64,000 nucleotides of DNA from Gordonia bronchialis DSM 43247. GTDB lineage: Bacteria; Actinomycetota; Actinomycetes; Mycobacteriales; Mycobacteriaceae. Of the stretch, positions 60,332 through 64,000 are shown piece by piece; the stretch's first letter is position 1, and each line of letters starts with the position of its first letter. The stretch is taken from contig NC_013441.1 in assembly GCF_000024785.1 (NCBI RefSeq), forward strand, positions 2,914,001 to 2,978,000. Reading direction: 5' to 3'. The notes under the pieces are model-generated. The model did no database searches. It was not told the DNA's origin and was given only the letters and a program-made list of their open reading frames with translations. A program made the translations under genes and the position numbers.

Positions 60332-62068
60332 ATGGCCACCACCGTCGCAGAGATCATCGTCGAACGACTGAAGGACGCCGGGGTCGCCCGCGTCTACGGC
60401 ATCCCCGGGGACTCCCTCAACGGCTTCACCGACGCCCTGCGCGTCGACGGGTCCATCCGATGGCAACACGTCCGTCACGAAGAGGGCGCCGCCTTCGCGG
60501 CGACCGCCGAGGCGTCCCTCACCGGCGAGATGGCGGTATGTGCGGGAAGTTGCGGTCCCGGCAATCTGCATCTGATCAACGGGCTCTTCGACGCGCACCG
60601 CAGCCGGGTCCCGGTGCTCGCGATCGCCGCGCACATCCCCGCCCCGGAGATCGGGAGCGGGTACTTCCAGGAAACCCATCCCGAACAGCTGTTCCGCGAG
60701 TGCAGTTCGTTCTGCGAGATGGTCAGCACACCCGAACAGATGCCGCGACTGCTCGACGTCGCGATGCGCACCGCCGTCGAAGAGCGCGGGGTGGCCGTTC
60801 TGGTGATCCCCGGCGAGACCTTCCTGGCCAAATGCTCCTCGCGACGCGCCGGTGCGCCAATTCGCGCGGTCGACCGGGTGGTGCGGCCCACCGATGCCGA
60901 ACTCCGACGGGTCGCCGCCACCCTCAACGCGTCGGAGAAGGTGACGATCCTGGCCGGCGCCGGCACCGAAGGTGCACATGACGAGGTCGTCGAGCTGGCC
61001 AAGGCGTTGCAGGCCCCGGTGGTCCATGCCCTACGTGGAAAGGAGTTCGTCGAATACGACAATCCCTACGACGTGGGGATGACCGGTTTGCTCGGCTTTT
61101 CGTCGGGCTATCGGGCGATCGAGAAATGCGACACCCTGCTCCTGTTGGGCACCGATTTCCCCTACCAGCAGTTCTATCCGTCCAAGGCGACCATCATCCA
61201 GCTCGACATCCGCGGCGAACAGATCGGCCGGCGCTGTCCGGTCGACATCCCGCTGGTCGGCAGCGTGCGCGACACCATCCCACCGCTACTGGCGCTGATC
61301 GACCGCAATCGCGATGTGTCGCACCTGGTCTCGTCTCGGGATCACTACGCCAAAGCCCGCGCGCGGCTCGATGACCTGGCCGTCAACGATCGCAACCGCG
61401 CGCCCATCCATCCGCAGTATCTGGCCCGGCTCATCAGCGACAAGGCGACCGACGACGCAGTGTTCATCCCCGACGTCGGCTCACCGGTCGTGTGGGCGGC
61501 CCGCTATCTGCGGATGACCGAATCACGCAGGCTCATCGGCTCTTTCACACACGGCTCGATGGCCAACGCGGTCTCGCAGGCGGTGGGTGCGCAATCGGCT
61601 TTCCCCGGTCGCCAGGTGATCGCGCTCGCCGGCGACGGCGGACTGGCCATGCTGCTCGGCGAACTGCTCACCATCACGCAGAACGCGCTGCCGGTCAAGA
61701 TCGTCGTGTTCAACAACTCCTCGCTCAACTTCGTCGAGGTGGAGATGAAGGCGGCCGGCTTCGTGAACTTCGGAACCGACCTGATCAACCCCGACTTCGC
61801 GGCGCTGGCCCAGGCAGTCGGCATCCTCGGGCGCCGCGTCGAAGAACCCGATCGGCTCGAGCAGGCGGTCGGCGAGATTCTCGCGCATGACGGTCCGGCA
61901 CTCCTCGACGTGGTGACCGCCCGGCAGGAACTGTCGATCCCGCCCACCATCACCGCCGCTCAGGCCAAGGGCTTCACCCTCTACGCGCTGCGCACCGTCA
62001 TGTCGGGCCGCGGCGACGAACTCGTGGACCTCGCCGACACCAACCTGTTCCGGCGCCTGTTCGACTGA
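60332..62068 (+). CDS. poxB: Pyruvate dehydrogenase (quinone), PoxB type
   Basis: A 578-residue TPP/FAD enzyme that oxidises pyruvate to acetate and CO2, passing electrons to quinone at the membrane. TPP contacts: GIPGDSLNGFTDALR near residue 22, and the GDGG...NN motif in LAGDGGLAMLLGELL to IVVFNNSSL (~433-465). The middle FAD domain has TILAGAGTEGAHDEV and LLLLGTDFPYQQFYP. ATG at 60332 is fixed by GGAGGACACG upstream and by homology; the longer frame overlaps the NYN gene. The same family in Corynebacterium is Pqo. Confidence 0.9.
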   Translation: MATTVAEIIVERLKDAGVARVYGIPGDSLNGFTDALRVDGSIRWQHVRHEEGAAFAATAEASLTGEMAVCAGSCGPGNLHLINGLFDAHRSRVPVLAIAAHIPAPEIGSGYFQETHPEQLFRECSSFCEMVSTPEQMPRLLDVAMRTAVEERGVAVLVIPGETFLAKCSSRRAGAPIRAVDRVVRPTDAELRRVAATLNASEKVTILAGAGTEGAHDEVVELAKALQAPVVHALRGKEFVEYDNPYDVGMTGLLGFSSGYRAIEKCDTLLLLGTDFPYQQFYPSKATIIQLDIRGEQIGRRCPVDIPLVGSVRDTIPPLLALIDRNRDVSHLVSSRDHYAKARARLDDLAVNDRNRAPIHPQYLARLISDKATDDAVFIPDVGSPVVWAARYLRMTESRRLIGSFTHGSMANAVSQAVGAQSAFPGRQVIALAGDGGLAMLLGELLTITQNALPVKIVVFNNSSLNFVEVEMKAAGFVNFGTDLINPDFAALAQAVGILGRRVEEPDRLEQAVGEILAHDGPALLDVVTARQELSIPPTITAAQAKGFTLYALRTVMSGRGDELVDLADTNLFRRLFD

Positions 62069-62081
62069 TGGGACTGGCGAG

Positions 62082-62897
62082 TCAGACCTCGCGGGAGAAC
62101 GCAGACGCACGCGCCACCTGGTCGGCGGTGATCTCGACGCCGGTGTAGCGCTCGAACTGGCGGGCGGCCTGCAACGCGATCACCTCGGCGCCGGTGATCA
62201 CCGGTGTGCCCGCACCCCGCGCGGCAATGATGAAAGGGGTCTCGGCCGGGAACGCCACCACGTCGAAGGCGGCGCGCGCGGCGGCGATCTGCTCCGCCGA
62301 GAACGACAGCGCCGCCTCGTCGGCTCCGGCCATCCCGATGGGGGTCACGTTCACCAGGATGACGTCCGCGGGCGCCGGTTCGGCCACGGTGTGCTCGTAC
62401 CCGTACTTCGCAGCCAGTTCGGATCCGGCCTCCTGGTTGCGGGCGAGCACGGTGAGCGTATCGAAACCCGCCCCGCGGAACGCCGCGACCACCGCTTTGG
62501 CCATTCCTCCCGAACCGCGCACGACGACCGGAACGGACGGATCCAGGGAGTGCTCGGCGATCAGCTGTGCCACCGCCTCGTAGTCGGTGTTCGAGGCGAC
62601 CAGCCGGCCGTCGTCGTTGACGATGGTGTTGACCGACTCGATGGCCGATGCCGACTCCTCGAGTTCGTCGACGAGCGGGATCACCGCCTCCTTGAACGGC
62701 ATCGACACCGATGTGCCGCGGATACCGAGCGCCCGAACGCCACGAATCGCGCCTTCGATGTCGTCGGTGCCGAACGCCTTGTAGATGCAGTTCAGCCCGA
62801 GTTCGTCATAGAGATAGTTGTGGAATCGGGTACCGATATTCGACGGTCGGCCCGACAACGAGATACACAGGGTCATGTCCTTGTTGAGAATGGGCAC
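62082..62897 (-). CDS. Shikimate 5-dehydrogenase-like protein
   Basis: A 271-residue protein from the GTG at 62897, which gives the family-typical start PILNKDMTLCISLSGRPSNIG. Substrate-site elements are GCSVSMPFKE-like RGTSVSMPFKEAVIPLVD (the catalytic-Lys loop) and VNTIVNDDGRLVASNTDYEA (Asn/Asp); the NADP loop is VVVRGSGGMAKAVV. It belongs to the AroE-like group that often is not the main shikimate dehydrogenase (quinate or unknown substrate). The frame extends upstream into a minisatellite and is spurious there. Confidence 0.82.
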   Translation of the reverse strand: MPILNKDMTLCISLSGRPSNIGTRFHNYLYDELGLNCIYKAFGTDDIEGAIRGVRALGIRGTSVSMPFKEAVIPLVDELEESASAIESVNTIVNDDGRLVASNTDYEAVAQLIAEHSLDPSVPVVVRGSGGMAKAVVAAFRGAGFDTLTVLARNQEAGSELAAKYGYEHTVAEPAPADVILVNVTPIGMAGADEAALSFSAEQIAAARAAFDVVAFPAETPFIIAARGAGTPVITGAEVIALQAARQFERYTGVEITADQVARASAFSREV

Positions 62898-62912
62898 GTC
62901 GACTCCGTCTCC

Positions 62913-62973
62913 GTTCGATGCCACTGGGTTCGAGGCCTCTGGGTTCGATGCCTCCTGGGTCCGATGCCCCTGG
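62913..62973 (-). repeat. Four 15-16 bp tandem repeats in the aroE-like leader
   Basis: Plus-strand units GTTCGATGCCACTGG, GTTCGAGGCCTCTGG, GTTCGATGCCTCCTGG and GTCCGATGCCCCTGG run from 62913 to 62973. They lie just upstream of the GTG start on the opposite strand, 16 bases away, and encode Ser-Asn-Pro-(Val/Glu)-Ala in that frame if read through. Confidence 0.75.
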
Positions 62974-63021
62974 GCGAGGCTCGGCGCGGCCAACGATACG
63001 CGACCGTGAAAGGCACAGCGC

Positions 63022-63426
63022 ATGATCAGCAGACACATCTCGGTCGTCATCCCCGGCGTCGAGGCCACCGAGGTCTATCGCTTCGCCGCCGACCCCGACA
63101 ATCTGCCGCGCTGGGCGGCGGGGCTCGCCAGCGGTGTACGCCGCGTCGGTGACGAGCTGATCGCCGACTCGCCGATGGGCGCGGTCACGGTGCGCTTTGC
63201 CGAGCCCAACCCGTTCGGGGTCCTCGACCATCAGGTCAGGCTGCCCGACGGCAGCGTCGTCGACAATCCGGTGCGGGTGCTCGCGCATCCGGAGGGGTCG
63301 GAGGTGCTGTTCACCGTGCGGCAGGGTGACGCTTCCGACGATGCGTTCGACGCCGATTGCGCCGCGGTGCTGGCCGATCTGAATCGGCTCCGGACACTGG
63401 TCATGCCGGCTGCCCCATCGCGGTGA
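63022..63426 (+). CDS. SRPBCC family protein
   Basis: A 134-residue START/Bet-v-1-like protein. The start ISRHISVVIPGVEATEVYRF and DPDNLPRWAAGLASGV are typical of the polyketide-cyclase/dehydrase-type SRPBCC fold (hydrophobic ligand cavity). The ATG has AAAGG nine bases upstream. Ligand unknown. It is divergent from the aroE-like gene. Confidence 0.75.
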   Translation: MISRHISVVIPGVEATEVYRFAADPDNLPRWAAGLASGVRRVGDELIADSPMGAVTVRFAEPNPFGVLDHQVRLPDGSVVDNPVRVLAHPEGSEVLFTVRQGDASDDAFDADCAAVLADLNRLRTLVMPAAPSR

Positions 63427-63442
63427 CCCACCCTCGTCCGCG

Positions 63443-63505
63443 CGGCCACGCTGACCCCCGCCCGACCGGCCACGCTGACCCACCCCCGACCGCCCGTGAT
63501 GACCC
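63443..63505 (+). repeat. 24-bp tandem repeat (2.6 copies)
   Basis: Two adjacent 24-base units (63443-63466 and 63467-63490), both CGGCCACGCTGACCC followed by a CCC-rich end, match 22 of 24; a shorter degenerate copy follows. They lie between two genes. Confidence 0.6.
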
Positions 63506-63508
63506 AGC

Positions 63509-63532
63509 GGTGCGCGCGAGGTCCCGCGCACC
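63509..63532. terminator. Hairpin downstream of the SRPBCC gene
   Basis: GGTGCGCG and CGCGCACC form an 8-bp perfect stem with an eight-base loop, 82 bases after the SRPBCC stop. It may end that transcript; it also lies immediately before a -10-like hexamer. Confidence 0.4.
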
Positions 63533-63533
63533 G

Positions 63534-63539
63534 TAATCT
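63534..63539 (+). promoter_or_regulatory. -10-like hexamer for a probable leaderless transcript
   Basis: TAATCT precedes the ATG at 63546 by six bases. No ribosome site is seen. Confidence 0.4.
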
Positions 63540-63545
63540 CAGCGC

Positions 63546-64000
63546 ATGTCGATCCCCGAACTCGCGTGGCGGGCCGGCGGTGCCGCCGCACGCCGGGCCA
63601 CCGATTCTTCTCTGGCACGGTCGCTCGGTATCGGTGAGGTCATCTATCTCGTCGCGCCGACCGGTTATCCCAACTACGGCGACGAACTCATCGCTCGCAC
63701 GTGGCTGCGATACCTGGCACGCGTACGTCCACGCACCACCGTGGTGCTCGACAGCCACTCGCCCGGACAGGCCTCCCTGCTACTGCGCGACGCGCATCCG
63801 AAAGTCATCTTCACCAACACGCTCTGGCAACTCACCGAATTCGCCGCAAATGCGCCGGCGAGCGACGACGAGCACAAGCCGGACCCCACGCGGCCGTGGG
63901 AGTGGGTGGCCCGGACGGCCGCCGATCCGGGCCGGGCGCCACGCCTGAGCGAGGGCATCGAGATCCTCAATCGGGCGTCGACGATCCATCTGCTCGGCGG
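63546..64000 (+). CDS. Polysaccharide pyruvyl transferase family protein, 5' part (3' end outside window)
   Basis: The frame is open from the ATG to the window edge (about 151 codons). The entry VIYLVAPTGYPNYGDELIARTWLRYLA is the characteristic 'GxxNxGDExi' start of polysaccharide pyruvyl transferases, which add pyruvate ketals to surface glycans, and the window ends in a STIHLLGG stretch typical of the middle domain. It probably modifies a cell-envelope polysaccharide. Confidence 0.7.
   Translation, partial: MSIPELAWRAGGAAARRATDSSLARSLGIGEVIYLVAPTGYPNYGDELIARTWLRYLARVRPRTTVVLDSHSPGQASLLLRDAHPKVIFTNTLWQLTEFAANAPASDDEHKPDPTRPWEWVARTAADPGRAPRLSEGIEILNRASTIHLLG

Overview
The window is high-GC actinobacterial DNA with GTG and TTG starts, mycothiol-type and mycobacterial-type genes, and gene order close to Mycobacterium tuberculosis Rv1821-Rv1854c but reversed. 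The source is most likely a Mycobacteriales genus such as Gordonia. Order and assignment come from recalled family knowledge and reading of the proteins; no search was run.

Layout. 1-9225: a partial DinB protein, a hotdog thioesterase, a dienoyl-CoA isomerase-like crotonase, an F420-type (Ddn-like) oxidoreductase, a BadF/GlcNAc-kinase-like ATPase, two tandem paralogous membrane-anchored proteins of unknown role, HtpG, and a PIG-L/MshB-like deacetylase. 9303-18547: a thioesterase followed by a recC-recB-recD operon with 4-base stop/start overlaps. 18684-22491: a GNAT acetyltransferase, type II NADH dehydrogenase and a LysP-like permease. 22543-28953: the urease operon ureABCFGD, preceded by an HpcH/HpaI-like aldolase and a PaaI-type thioesterase.

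29021-45534: BlaI repressor and M56 protease, 6-phosphogluconate dehydrogenase, GuaB1, two CNNM/CBS membrane proteins, a putative DNA glycosylase, malate synthase G, an anchored solute-binding-like protein, and gcvP behind a tandem glycine riboswitch, then a divergent MerR/SDR pair with a textbook MerR-type promoter. 45539-52181 (all minus): secA2, pgsA2, gcvH, garA, two MerR-like regulators (one the ResR/Rv1830 type) and a DUF151 protein. Malate synthase, the glycine cleavage genes and GarA together link C2/glycine and 2-oxoglutarate metabolism.

52413-64000: an unknown membrane protein whose last codons were split off by a complete 1398-bp ISL3-family insertion sequence with an 8-bp target duplication, an Ala/Lys-rich membrane protein, a META-domain lipo/secreted protein, malate dehydrogenase, PPK2, DUF503, a remnant FAD oxidase, an NYN protein, PoxB-type pyruvate dehydrogenase, a shikimate-dehydrogenase-like protein, an SRPBCC protein and the start of a polysaccharide pyruvyl transferase.

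No tRNA, rRNA, CRISPR array, phage or toxin-antitoxin module was recognised. The most notable non-genic signals are the IS insertion and its start-codon hairpin, an 18-bp perfect stem upstream of blaI, the MerR operator, and a repeated TANNNT-N6/7-ATG arrangement that predicts leaderless mRNAs.
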